NCBI RefSeq assembly: GCF_028623165.1
Contig: NZ_CP117768.1
Coordinates: 2,418,001 to 2,482,000, forward strand
From: Nostoc sp. UHCC 0926
GTDB taxonomy: Bacteria; Cyanobacteriota; Cyanobacteriia; Cyanobacteriales; Nostocaceae
Direction of reading: 5' to 3'
Length of the DNA: 64,000 nucleotides
Shown: piece by piece, positions 29,406 to 38,327 of the stretch
Position numbering within the stretch: the first letter of the stretch is position 1
Layout: every line of letters begins with the position of its first letter
Notes under the pieces: model-generated
Databases searched by the model: none
Seen by the model: only the letters and a program-made list of their open reading frames with translations
What the model was told of the DNA's origin: nothing
Position numbers and translations under genes: made by a program

Positions 29406-29474
29406 TTTTAGTAAAGATGAACCTACGAGGCAAAATAAAGAGTAACTGATCTTTGATAATTCATCCTTGAGGAA

Positions 29475-30314
29475 ATGGCAATCGAATTTACTAAGTATCA
29501 TGGTCTGGGCAACGACTTTATTCTGATTGACAATCGCTCGTCATCTGTGCCTGTAGTGACCCCAGAGCAAGCCATCAAGTTGTGCGATCGCCACTTTGGT
29601 ATCGGTGCTGATGGTGTAATTTTTGCCCTACCTGGAGAAAACGGCACTGACTACACCATGCGGATTTTTAATTCCGATGGTTCCGAACCAGAAATGTGTG
29701 GCAATGGCATTCGCTGTTTAGCTGGCTTTATAGCAGACTTAGAAGGCGAATCCCGGAATAAAGACTCATATCGCATTCATACTTTGGGTGGTGTAATCAC
29801 TCCCCAACTCTTATCTGATGGTCTAGTCAAGGTGGATATGGGTTTACCCAGGTTACTCGCTGTTGAAATTCCCACCACCCTTGCACCCGCCGAAGAAAAA
29901 GTAATTTCTCAGCCGTTGGAGGTGGCGGGGAAAACTTGGGATGTCACTTGTGTAAATATGGGAAATCCCCACTGCATTACTTTTGTGGAAGATGTAGCAG
30001 CAATTGAGCTAGAAACCATCGGCCCGAAATTTGAGCATCACCCAGCTTTTCCCCAACGCATAAATACCGAATTTATGCAAGTGGTGCGTCGTGACTATTT
30101 GAAAATGCGGGTGTGGGAACGGGGGGCTGGAATTACATTAGCTTGTGGTACTGGTGCTTGTGCTTCCTTGGTGGCTGGAGTGTTAACCGGGAAATGCGAT
30201 CGCACTGCCACTATAGAATTACCAGGCGGCCCGTTGCAAATTGAATGGTCAGAAATCGACCAAAGAGTTTACATGACAGGCCCGGCTGAGAAAGTATTCA
30301 CGGGTAAACTGTAA
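29475..30314 (+). CDS. dapF: Diaminopimelate epimerase
   Basis: 279 residues, full length. It starts [20 protein letters not shown]. The two catalytic cysteines are in [10 protein letters not shown] (about 75-84) and [10 protein letters not shown] (about 221-230). GNPHCITFV and the closing [11 protein letters not shown] are also typical. It converts LL- to meso-diaminopimelate for lysine and peptidoglycan. GAGGA lies only a few bases before the ATG. Its 3' end overlaps the convergent alkA-like gene by 17 bp. Confidence 0.97.
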   Translation: MAIEFTKYHGLGNDFILIDNRSSSVPVVTPEQAIKLCDRHFGIGADGVIFALPGENGTDYTMRIFNSDGSEPEMCGNGIRCLAGFIADLEGESRNKDSYRIHTLGGVITPQLLSDGLVKVDMGLPRLLAVEIPTTLAPAEEKVISQPLEVAGKTWDVTCVNMGNPHCITFVEDVAAIELETIGPKFEHHPAFPQRINTEFMQVVRRDYLKMRVWERGAGITLACGTGACASLVAGVLTGKCDRTATIELPGGPLQIEWSEIDQRVYMTGPAEKVFTGKL

Positions 30315-30978
30315 CCGACTTAGCAGTGGCATTACTCAAGTAGTAGTGCCATAGAAGTCTTGCAGCAACTGCTCGCCACGGTCGCCAGTGCTGTGTCATT
30401 GCTTCTAGTTGAACTGGTGTTGGCCGCGTCGCCAATCCTTTGAGTTTTTGTAAAGCGATCGCGATCGCTAAATCGCCTTTAGGAAAGACATCAGGTCTTT
30501 GCAGCGCCATTAGCAAGTAAATATCAACTGTCCAGTCTCCTATCCCTTTGAGACACTTTAGCTCAGTTCTGATCGCAGTTTCATCCATTTTTTCCAACTT
30601 GTTTAGGTCAAGCTGACCAGTTGCGATCGCATCCGCCAACCCACGACAGTATAGAATCTTTTGCCGACTAAATCCAATTCCTCTCAATTGAACATCATCC
30701 AATCTCAGAAAATTTTCTGGCGTCAGGGTTACAACAACCCCACAGAGTCGGGTAAATACAGCCTTTGCAGCCGCTACGGAAACTTGTTGTTCTAGAATTA
30801 TGCATAGAAGCGTTGCAAAACCTGGTTCTCTTTGCCACATAGGTGGAGGCCCCAGTGTTTCTAAAATCTGAGCCAAATCGCTGTCAAGATTGGCAAGCAC
30901 CATTAAACTACGGGTCAGACTTTCTTGAGTCAGCGATTCGAGTTCAGGTGTTTGAGCGGCTGTTTTTTCTAATGTCAT
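30298..30978 (-). CDS. DNA-3-methyladenine glycosylase of the AlkA/HhH-GPD type
   Basis: 226 residues. The core has [20 protein letters not shown], the helix-hairpin-helix [17 protein letters not shown] (about 143-159) and the catalytic aspartate in FPKGDLAI. It should excise alkylated purines, leaving abasic sites. It lies on the same strand as ada, 613 bp downstream of it, so the two may form an alkylation-response unit later separated by the 21-bp array. The protein is shorter than E. coli AlkA and lacks its N-terminal domain, as is usual outside enterobacteria. Confidence 0.88.
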   Translation of the reverse strand: MTLEKTAAQTPELESLTQESLTRSLMVLANLDSDLAQILETLGPPPMWQREPGFATLLCIILEQQVSVAAAKAVFTRLCGVVVTLTPENFLRLDDVQLRGIGFSRQKILYCRGLADAIATGQLDLNKLEKMDETAIRTELKCLKGIGDWTVDIYLLMALQRPDVFPKGDLAIAIALQKLKGLATRPTPVQLEAMTQHWRPWRAVAARLLWHYYLSNATAKSVTVYP

Positions 30979-31038
30979 CTTTGATAAATTGCGATCGAAA
31001 AAGGGACTGGGGACTGGTTCATCTCTCTCAAATACTCA

Positions 31039-31290
31039 TTCATCCATCTCGGAACTCCGTTCATCCATCTCGGAACTCCGTTCATCCATCTCGGAACTCC
31101 GTTCATCCATCTCAGAACTCCGTTCATCCATCTCAGAACTCCGTTCATCCACCTCGGAACTCCGTTCATCCACCTCGGAACTCCGTTCATCCACCTCGGA
31201 ACTCCGTTCATCCATATCGGAACTCCGTTCATCTGTCTCAAATACTCATTCATCCACCTCCGAACTCCGTTCATCCACCTCAGAACCTCA
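31039..31290. repeat. Tandem array, 21-bp unit, 11 copies plus a degenerate 12th
   Basis: The unit is TTCATCCATCTCGGAACTCC plus G; 11 units run 31039-31269 and a twelfth to 31290. One internal unit (ATCTGTCTCAAATACTC) is diverged and resembles the sequence just before the array. It lies between alkA and ada. The array keeps all frames open, so the long frames here are artefacts. After it, to 31591, only dispersed repeats were seen. Confidence 0.92.
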
Positions 31291-31591
31291 AACTTGCCAA
31301 TCCCCAGTCCCTAAGGGACTTCCAGTTAAAAAAACATCCCATCCCTGCGGGACGCTCCGCGAACGTAGGGGCGCAAGGCCAAGATCCCCTACAAATGTAC
31401 AAATAATTTTGGATAATTTATTTTTTGTCAGTCCCTATAGTGGTTCCCAATTGCATGGAATACAGACCTAACCTCCAGCCCCAACCCTTGTAGCGTTGGG
31501 GAGTAATACTCAAAGCCTCTCTCCTTGTAGGAGAGAGGAATGGAAGTGAGGTCAAAACTGTACTGCACCCAAGCGAGAACCGCTATAATAC

Positions 31592-32665
31592 TCAGTCTTG
31601 CGTGCAGCGTGACTCTTGGATGAGCAGTTTTTGTTTGCGCTCAATCCCCCAGTGATAACCACCAACACTGCCATCACTCCGCAGGACACGGTGACATGGT
31701 ACAACCAGCGCTATCGGATTAGCTCCACAAGCATTACCCACCGCGCGGACTGCCTGGGGTTTGGCAATATCACGCGCAATATCAGTATAGGTACGGGTTT
31801 GGCCATAGGGAATTTTCTGTAATGCTTGCCAAACCTGTTTCTGAAATGCTGTCCCACGGACATCAATTGGCAAATCAAGATGTGCTTTACCTCCGGCAAT
31901 AAAGTCGAGGATTGCCTGTATCCATTCCTTGTGTGTCTGGTCATCACGCATAATCTGCGCTTGGTGAAATTCCTTGATCAAAGTGTGTTCAAGTTTATCT
32001 ACTTCATCACCTAGTTTAACGGCACAGATACCCTTCTCAGTTGTTGCCACAAGCAAATATCCTAGTGGACATGGAGCGATCGCATAGACAATGCTGATTG
32101 TCTTTCCAGCTTGTTGGTAAGTCTTTGGTGTCATTCCCAGTTGCTTAGGTGCTTTCTCATACAGTTGACTACTTGAACCATACCCCGTGTCGTAAACTGC
32201 ATGAGCAATTTCCTCGCCTGACTGAAGACGCTGTTTCAATCGTTGGCTACGCAGCGCATCTGCATATTGAAAAGGGGATACGCCAATTATTTGCTTGAAT
32301 ATCTTTTGCAGATAACTGGGACTCATTCCCACCTGAGAGCATAGTTCCGAGAGGGTTGGAATGCGATCAACTTGTGCTTCAATAAATTGACATGCTGCTA
32401 AAACTTTGGACTTAGCCGGATTTGGAACTTTTTCAAATTGTGGCTGACATCGCTTACAAGGTCGAAAACCTGCAATTTCAGCCTCTTGTGCCGACTGGAA
32501 AAAACAAACTTGATTGCGATTCGGTCTGCGACTAGGGCAAATTGGTCGGCAATAAACGCCTGTAGAGCGAACACCGTAGAAAAGCTTGCCGTCAATTGTC
32601 GAGTCTCGATTGATAACTGCTTCCCAAAGAGTTTCTTTCAAAACTGGTGTCTGTTGTAATTGCAT
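31592..32665 (-). CDS. ada: Ada: DNA alkylation-repair methyltransferase and transcription activator
   Basis: 357 residues. The N-terminal Ada zinc domain has four cysteines at 39, 43, 70 and 73 (GVYCRPICPSRRPNRNQ, FRPCKRCQP). C39 is expected to accept methyl groups from phosphotriesters. An AraC-type HTH follows (LSELCSQVGMSPSYLQKIFK). The C-terminal O6-methylguanine methyltransferase domain ends with the PCHRV active site (VVPCHRVLRSDGSVGGYHWG). The methylated protein activates its own promoter and repair genes; the nearby alkA-like gene is the natural target. The upstream region to 33 kb is rich in repeats. Confidence 0.96.
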   Translation of the reverse strand: MQLQQTPVLKETLWEAVINRDSTIDGKLFYGVRSTGVYCRPICPSRRPNRNQVCFFQSAQEAEIAGFRPCKRCQPQFEKVPNPAKSKVLAACQFIEAQVDRIPTLSELCSQVGMSPSYLQKIFKQIIGVSPFQYADALRSQRLKQRLQSGEEIAHAVYDTGYGSSSQLYEKAPKQLGMTPKTYQQAGKTISIVYAIAPCPLGYLLVATTEKGICAVKLGDEVDKLEHTLIKEFHQAQIMRDDQTHKEWIQAILDFIAGGKAHLDLPIDVRGTAFQKQVWQALQKIPYGQTRTYTDIARDIAKPQAVRAVGNACGANPIALVVPCHRVLRSDGSVGGYHWGIERKQKLLIQESRCTQD

Positions 32666-33049
32666 TTATGTCTCCTTGGATGTATTGCAAAGTATCCACT
32701 TGAAAATACCCATTTTTCGTTTTTGCTATTAGTAACTCTGTTTATTTTTTTAGATAAAACTAGATTAAATATATTGATAAACTACTTTCTATCTGATTAT
32801 TGTGATCAAAGTTGGCTATATCAGTTTTTTACAGCCTTTTTCATCTATTTAAACCACAATCCCTTGTAGGGTTCCACAGATGTGCATTGATGTCAACTTA
32901 AGTTAAAACCTCGTTTCTAGCCTCTGGCTGGAAATGCTCTTTCATTGCGGCTCTGCCGCTAGTCTTGAGGCAGAGCCTCTCATTAGGCATGACTCTTAAT
33001 CAGACCAAGGAGACAATCTCTAAAAGCTTGTTCTAGAGAGGCTTTTGCC

Positions 33050-33131
33050 TTACAGCTATTTTCAGGTAAATAGACCACGCTGTAGGGGCGCAAGGCCTTG
33101 CGCCCCTACGACAGATGTGGTTCAAATACTT
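33050..33131. mobile_element. Copy of the cas6-disrupting MITE
   Basis: TTACAGCTATTTTCAGGTAA, the GGGCGCAAGGCCTTGCGCCC centre and ACAGATGTGGTTCAAATACT match the element at 6541-6636 almost base for base. The right terminus is replaced by CCGCCTTGCGG. Confidence 0.75.
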
Positions 33132-33298
33132 TCCGCCTTGCGGTACTAGCAGCGTCTTTAAAAGTGTCGTTGGTCACTATTTATAACTAACTTTTTCATC
33201 ACTTTTTCCTCGCCGTGGCAAAATGGTTCACCCGATTGGGGGAATGCGATCGCCTCATCAGGAACTACTCTGAAGGAAGGCGCTGTTTTTATTCTGTT

Positions 33299-33445
33299 AT
33301 ATCATGTCCGGTAAATTACTTGTGATTTCTGCGTAACCTCTCAAGATTAGCCCCTCCCCTCCCCTACTAGAGCAGGGGAATCTCTAGCTTTAGCTAGAAG
33401 CGAGGTGAGGTTCTTTTATTATGGGCAATTCAGCGGACACGATAT
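33299..33445. mobile_element. 147-bp element with imperfect 21-bp terminal inverted repeats
   Basis: ATATCATGTCCGGTAAATTA at 33299 and the complement of CAATTCAGCGGACACGATAT ending at 33445 match at most positions. The interior has another stem (AGCTTTAGCT). It is non-coding and probably a miniature transposon of an unknown IS. Confidence 0.55.
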
Positions 33446-33535
33446 TAACGATTATGCCTACAGAATCAAAACTGTTAAGTTGATTATTCTGGCTTTTAAT
33501 TGTACATCAATAGCTTGCTATCAAAGGGTCAAAGA

Positions 33536-36124
33536 GTGGATGAAACCGTTGTAACATCGCTGTATACACCAAATTGCCAGCAAGAGGCTAGTAACTTGCT
33601 CTCAAAACTTGCTGTCAATTTACCAGGAATAATTTTCCAAGTTCTGCAACAGCAGGATGGTTCTGTGTTTGTCCCTTATGTTAGTTCTGGTTGTCAATAT
33701 TTGTCTGAAATAAAACCAGAAGCTGTACAGGCAGACTTTCGGGTGCTATACAAACTAATTCATCCACAGGATATAAAAGCCTTTACAGAATCTATTGCTG
33801 TTTGTAGTACAAATGTTACACCTTGGCATTGGGAAGGTCGGATCATTACGCCTAGTGGCATTAAGTGGATTCAAGGGACTTCGCAAGCCGAATTACAAGG
33901 TAACGGCGATTTTCTTTGGAATGGCTTGGTTATGGATATTACAGACCGAAAACTAGCCGAAGAAAAATTGCTTGAGAGTGAGGCGCGGTATAAAGCAATT
34001 TTGGATGCTATCCCCGATTTGATGTTTCGCATTAGCCGCGATGGCGAGTATCTAGATTTGAAAAGTGAGGGAGCAAATCTCACTCTTACCAGAGAAGAAA
34101 TAGTTGGGAAACATGTGCAAGAGTTATTGCCTAGTGATGTTGCAACGATTAGCCTAGAAGCGATCGCTAAAACTTTAGATTCTGGAACTTTGCAAACTTG
34201 TGAATATCAGCTACCAACGCCTTTGGGAGTCAGAGATTATGAGGCGCGGTTGGTAGTGAGTGGTCAAAATGAGGTACTAGCAATTGTGCGAGATATCACA
34301 GATCGCAAACAAGCAGAAATCAGCTTACAAAATCTTGCCCAAAAATTTGCTAAAGCTTTTAGTTGCAGTCCCGATTCAATTACGATTAGCACAATCCAAG
34401 AAGGACGCTTCATGGAAGTTAACGACAGTTTCGTGGAACTCTCAGGTTATGAGCGAGATGAAGCGATTGGTAAAACTTCTTTTGAGTTAGATATTTGGGT
34501 ACACGATCGCGATCGCCTGAAGTTGGTGCAGGAGTTGCAAGACACAGGAGTGGCTCGGAACTTGGAAGTTGAATTTCGGCAAAAGTCTGGCGAGATAATT
34601 ACAGCAATGCTTTCAGCCGAAGTCATTGATTTGGATGGTATCCCGTGCATCCTAGCAGTGCATCACGACATTACAGAACGCAAACAGGTAGAAGCGCAAT
34701 TACGCCTATCAGCACAACGCGATCGCTTGTTGGCAGAAACCCTAGTGCGAATTCGGTCTTCGCTTAACTTAGACCAAATTCTCCAAACCACCGTCACGGA
34801 AGTCAGGCAATTTCTGCAAGCAGATCGAGTTTTCATTAGTTTAAATAATGCTAATTTAGGAGTCAGAACTCTTGCCGAATCAGTAGATCCCAAGTATCCA
34901 TCAGTCTTAGGTTGGTCTACTAATGATGAAGCTTATTTACAAGAAGTGCGAAACTTACTAAAAGATAATCTTGTGCGTATTGTTGAAGACATCACACAAA
35001 TGCCAGTATCTTCCAAAGTTAAAGCACACTGTCGAAAATTTCAAACGAAGGCTAGCTTGGCTGTACCAATTATGCTAGGTAACGAATTATTTGGGGCGTT
35101 AATTGCCAATCAATGCTCAGGTTCGCGTCATTGGCAGCCAATAGAAATTGATTTGTTACAGCAGATGTCAGAACAGGTAGCGATCGCCATTCAGCAAAGC
35201 CAGATATGCCAAAAACTAGCAGAACTTAATACTAATTTAGAACACCAAGTAGAAGAACGGACAGCACAGTTGCAGCAGAAAATGCAAGAAGTTGAAAAAT
35301 TGCATCGCGTCAAAGATGTAGTTTTGCACACAGTTGCCCACGATTTACGCACTTCAGTGATGGGTAACTTGATGGTGTTAAAAAATTTGTTAAATCAGGG
35401 AGTGGGGGGAGCAGAGGGGCAGAGGAGCAGAGGAGCAGGGGAGCAGGGGAGCAGGGGGGAAATTACAGCAAGTTTTGCCCCTCTGCCTCTTTCCCATGCT
35501 CCCTGCCCCTCTGCCTCTTCCCAATCCCCAATTCCAGTATCTCGCTCAATAATCGAGCGGATGATTCAAGGCAATGATCGCCAACTGACGATGATTAACT
35601 CATTGCTAGAAATTAATTCCTGTGAACAACAGGGTATTCACATCAAACTCGAACCTGTGCAATTTAGCACCCTACTGGGAGGAATGTTTGCCCAGTTTGA
35701 ACCCATGCTGACACAAAATCAAGCGACTCTGAAGAATTTGGTTCCTGCCGATTTACCGTTAGTAATGGCAGATACGACTCGGTTGCAGAAAGTTTTGGCA
35801 AATTTAATCACACATAGTTTGCAAAATAATCCACCAGGATTAAATTTTCTTCTGAGTGCCACTGTTGAGGCCGGAATGATTCGCACTCAGATTCAAGATA
35901 ACGGTGTGGGAATGAGTAAACTAGAGTGCGATCGCCTCTTCGATTTGCATGTCCGTGATCCCCAAGACTGTTGTTCCACAAGCATTGGCTTAAAAATGTA
36001 TCTTTGTCGGAAAGTTATTAAGGCACATGGCGGCGAAATCGGTGTTATTAGTAACCGCAAGCGCGGGTTAACTTTCTGGTTTACATTACCTCTGTTCACT
36101 TCATCCGCAACAAATCGCCCATAA
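33536..36124 (+). CDS. PAS/GAF sensor histidine kinase with in-frame low-complexity insertion
   Basis: 862 residues if the GTG at 33536 is used; AAAGGG lies 8 bp upstream of it. A TTG at 33500 would add 12 residues. Three PAS/PAC domains (about 25-380) each end in an ITDRK or ITERK motif. A GAF domain follows (about 410-560), then a coiled coil, HisKA (HTVAHDLRTSVMGNLMVLKN) and HATPase_c (DNGVGMSKLECDRLFDLH). It is cytoplasmic, with no membrane segments. About 40 residues of G/E/R/S-rich then P/S-rich sequence (nt 35398-35540) sit after the H-box helix. They are absent from the neighbouring paralogue and are encoded by a dispersed GGAGCAGAGG repeat. The signal and partner regulator are unknown. 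Confidence 0.88.
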   Translation: MDETVVTSLYTPNCQQEASNLLSKLAVNLPGIIFQVLQQQDGSVFVPYVSSGCQYLSEIKPEAVQADFRVLYKLIHPQDIKAFTESIAVCSTNVTPWHWEGRIITPSGIKWIQGTSQAELQGNGDFLWNGLVMDITDRKLAEEKLLESEARYKAILDAIPDLMFRISRDGEYLDLKSEGANLTLTREEIVGKHVQELLPSDVATISLEAIAKTLDSGTLQTCEYQLPTPLGVRDYEARLVVSGQNEVLAIVRDITDRKQAEISLQNLAQKFAKAFSCSPDSITISTIQEGRFMEVNDSFVELSGYERDEAIGKTSFELDIWVHDRDRLKLVQELQDTGVARNLEVEFRQKSGEIITAMLSAEVIDLDGIPCILAVHHDITERKQVEAQLRLSAQRDRLLAETLVRIRSSLNLDQILQTTVTEVRQFLQADRVFISLNNANLGVRTLAESVDPKYPSVLGWSTNDEAYLQEVRNLLKDNLVRIVEDITQMPVSSKVKAHCRKFQTKASLAVPIMLGNELFGALIANQCSGSRHWQPIEIDLLQQMSEQVAIAIQQSQICQKLAELNTNLEHQVEERTAQLQQKMQEVEKLHRVKDVVLHTVAHDLRTSVMGNLMVLKNLLNQGVGGAEGQRSRGAGEQGSRGEITASFAPLPLSHAPCPSASSQSPIPVSRSIIERMIQGNDRQLTMINSLLEINSCEQQGIHIKLEPVQFSTLLGGMFAQFEPMLTQNQATLKNLVPADLPLVMADTTRLQKVLANLITHSLQNNPPGLNFLLSATVEAGMIRTQIQDNGVGMSKLECDRLFDLHVRDPQDCCSTSIGLKMYLCRKVIKAHGGEIGVISNRKRGLTFWFTLPLFTSSATNRP

Positions 36125-36187
36125 ATCACCAAAAAATGAGAGGGTGTTATTTATGGCAATGTTGAGTAAGGGAAACACCCTCAAGGT

Positions 36188-37954
36188 ATGGGCAAAGTTG
36201 CTCGGATGCTAATGGCTACTCCATTTATAACAGTGCAAAGCTGGTGGAGAAAAACCTTTTCTGCACCAACAACAGATGAAACCACTACTTTTTACAGAAC
36301 TTGGCGTAACCGTTTTTTGTGGCAAAGATTACGTTTATGGTTATGGCTGGCGCTGATCTGTCTGTTGTCTTTTACTTTGCGAGACATTTACGGCTTGTTT
36401 TTCCCTTTTCAAGAGTTGGAGAAGCTGCCAGAAGTACTTAGAACTCAACGCCTTGTAATCAATATTGCAATGCTCCTGAGTATACTGATCTGCTTTGCTT
36501 TACATAAAACGAAATTAGGTCGTGAGCGTCCAGATTTATTATTTTTGGGGTCTTCTTGGTCAATTAGTTTAGCATCACAGTTGTTTGCAACTCTTAGAGG
36601 TTTCGCACTACCCGATACCATCGGCTGGTCACTGCTGTTCTTGAGCCAAGCTGTGTTGATGCCTGTCTGCTGGATTATTCACTTGCTGACTCAAGTGAGT
36701 GTGCTGGTTTACTATTTTGGTGTGAATACGGCACTTGGGCTAAAAACACCAATCCCCCAACACCCAGAAATATATAATGTAACCTTGATATTATATATTT
36801 CTTGGTTTTGTATAATATGTGACATCAGTGTTTATCTGTATGATCGCCTGCAACGTTCTGAGTTTTACGCCCGTCAAGAACTGGAATCTGCCTACCAAAA
36901 GCTCAAGGTTGCAGAAGCTAAATATCGCAGCATTTTTGAAAACGCTGTTGAAGGGATTTTTCAAAGCAGTCCCGATGGACGTTATATTACGGCAAATCCG
37001 GCTTTAGCACGCATTTATGGCTACTCTTTCGCGGAAGAGGTGACAGCAAATTTCACTGATATAGAACATCAACTGTATATTGATCCGAATCGCCGGGCAG
37101 AATTTGTGCGCCTGATGGAAAAGTATGGCAGTGTTTCTGAGTTTGAGTCCCAAATTTATCGCCGAGACGGGAGTATTGTCTGGATTTCGGAAAAAGCCTA
37201 CGCAGTGCTTGACGAACAAGGAAAACTGCTTTATTACGAAGGTTTGATTGAAGACATTACCCAGCGCAAACAAACTGAAGAAGAACTACGAGTATTTTTC
37301 CATGCGGTTTCCCATGACTTACGCAACCCAGTGCTGGGTACTTTAATGGTGCTGAAAAATTTGCTTGCACGTCCAGAGGATAATATTTCGATTTCCCGCT
37401 CCATTTTAGAGCGGATGATTCAAAGTAGCGATCGCCAACTGAACTTAATTAATTCGTTGATGGAAGCTCATGTCAGCGAAGTGCAAGGTGTTGTTTTACA
37501 ACGTCAAGCCGTACAATTACTGCCAGTTCTCGAAGCTGCGATCGCCGATTTAGAGCCATTGCTAGAGCAAAATCAAGCCAAGCTGATAAATCTGGTGTCC
37601 GCAGATTTGCCCTTAGTGAATGCTGATCCCACGCAACTATGGCGAGTTTTTTCTAACTTAATTGTTAATGCTCTGAAACATAATCCCCCTGGATTACTTT
37701 TGACAATCAACGCTATTCGTAAAGATGACAAAATTTATTGCACTGTTAGTGATAACGGCGTGGGAATTAGTCAACAGCAAAGCGATCGGCTTTTTGACCT
37801 GTACTTTCGGGGTGCAAGTATCCGCAATTCTGTAAGTTTGGGATTGGGCTTGTATTTATGTAAGCAAATCATCAATGCTCACGGCGGCGAAATAGGGGTG
37901 AATAGTGCATTGGATGCAGGGGCAACATTTTGGTTTACCTTACCTATTAGCTGA
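36188..37954 (+). CDS. Membrane-anchored PAS sensor histidine kinase
   Basis: 588 residues. The N-terminal part has about five or six hydrophobic helices (LWLWLALICLLSFTL, LVINIAMLLSILICFAL, WSLLFLSQAVLMPVCWIIHL, LILYISWFCIICDISVYL). A PAS domain follows (YRSIFENAVEGIFQSSPDGR), then HisKA (HAVSHDLRNPVLGTLMVLKN) and HATPase_c (VSDNGVGISQQQSDRLFDLY, LGLGLYLCKQI). The kinase core is clearly paralogous to that of the gene 63 bp upstream, so the two come from a duplication and are probably co-transcribed. No response regulator is adjacent. Confidence 0.9.
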   Translation: MGKVARMLMATPFITVQSWWRKTFSAPTTDETTTFYRTWRNRFLWQRLRLWLWLALICLLSFTLRDIYGLFFPFQELEKLPEVLRTQRLVINIAMLLSILICFALHKTKLGRERPDLLFLGSSWSISLASQLFATLRGFALPDTIGWSLLFLSQAVLMPVCWIIHLLTQVSVLVYYFGVNTALGLKTPIPQHPEIYNVTLILYISWFCIICDISVYLYDRLQRSEFYARQELESAYQKLKVAEAKYRSIFENAVEGIFQSSPDGRYITANPALARIYGYSFAEEVTANFTDIEHQLYIDPNRRAEFVRLMEKYGSVSEFESQIYRRDGSIVWISEKAYAVLDEQGKLLYYEGLIEDITQRKQTEEELRVFFHAVSHDLRNPVLGTLMVLKNLLARPEDNISISRSILERMIQSSDRQLNLINSLMEAHVSEVQGVVLQRQAVQLLPVLEAAIADLEPLLEQNQAKLINLVSADLPLVNADPTQLWRVFSNLIVNALKHNPPGLLLTINAIRKDDKIYCTVSDNGVGISQQQSDRLFDLYFRGASIRNSVSLGLGLYLCKQIINAHGGEIGVNSALDAGATFWFTLPIS

Positions 37955-38011
37955 CGGCGATGGCTGTGGCGATCGCACTTTCCAATACAGTATGATTTTA
38001 TGCGAATGTAT

Positions 38012-38067
38012 GGGCGCAAGGCCTTGCGCCCCTACCGCGTGGTCTATTTACCTGAAAATAGCTGTAA
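38012..38067. mobile_element. Half copy of the cas6-type MITE, inverted
   Basis: The GGGCGCAAGGCCTTGCGCCC centre is followed by CCGCGTGGTCTATTTACCTG and AAAATAGCTGTAA, which is the left arm in reverse orientation. The other arm is missing. The rest of the 37955-38327 gap shows no gene. Confidence 0.7.
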
Positions 38068-38327
38068 TTTGTGTGGCGATCGCTGGTATTTTTGGCAGTA
38101 TATAGCCTGCAACGTCCAACAGCATTTTTAATTCAATCAGTACCTGCAATATTGGCTTTAGTGCTTTTAGGATTGCAGAAAGGTTGAATAGAATTTAATA
38201 ATAATTATTTAGTCATTCCGAAAAAAAGAAACAGATAGAACAACCAAATCTGAGTAAAAGTGGTGATATTATTTCATCATCAAGTTTGGAATCTAGTTAC
38301 AAAATAATAAGAAATTGAGGTTTAAAT

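Larger units (their letters stand above)
32666..33535. other. Repeat-filled intergenic region
   Basis: About 870 bp between divergent ada and a kinase gene. It contains a copy of the cas6-type MITE (33050-33131; right arm truncated) and an element with 21-bp inverted ends at 33299-33445. The ada promoter must be near 32680-32760, an AT-rich stretch. No gene is supported. Confidence 0.6.

Noticed and set aside
29406..29501. N-terminal extension of hfq to 29501
   Set aside because: The extra 32 residues are unlike Hfq and would overlap the start of dapF; the ATG at 29405 gives the usual 71-residue protein.
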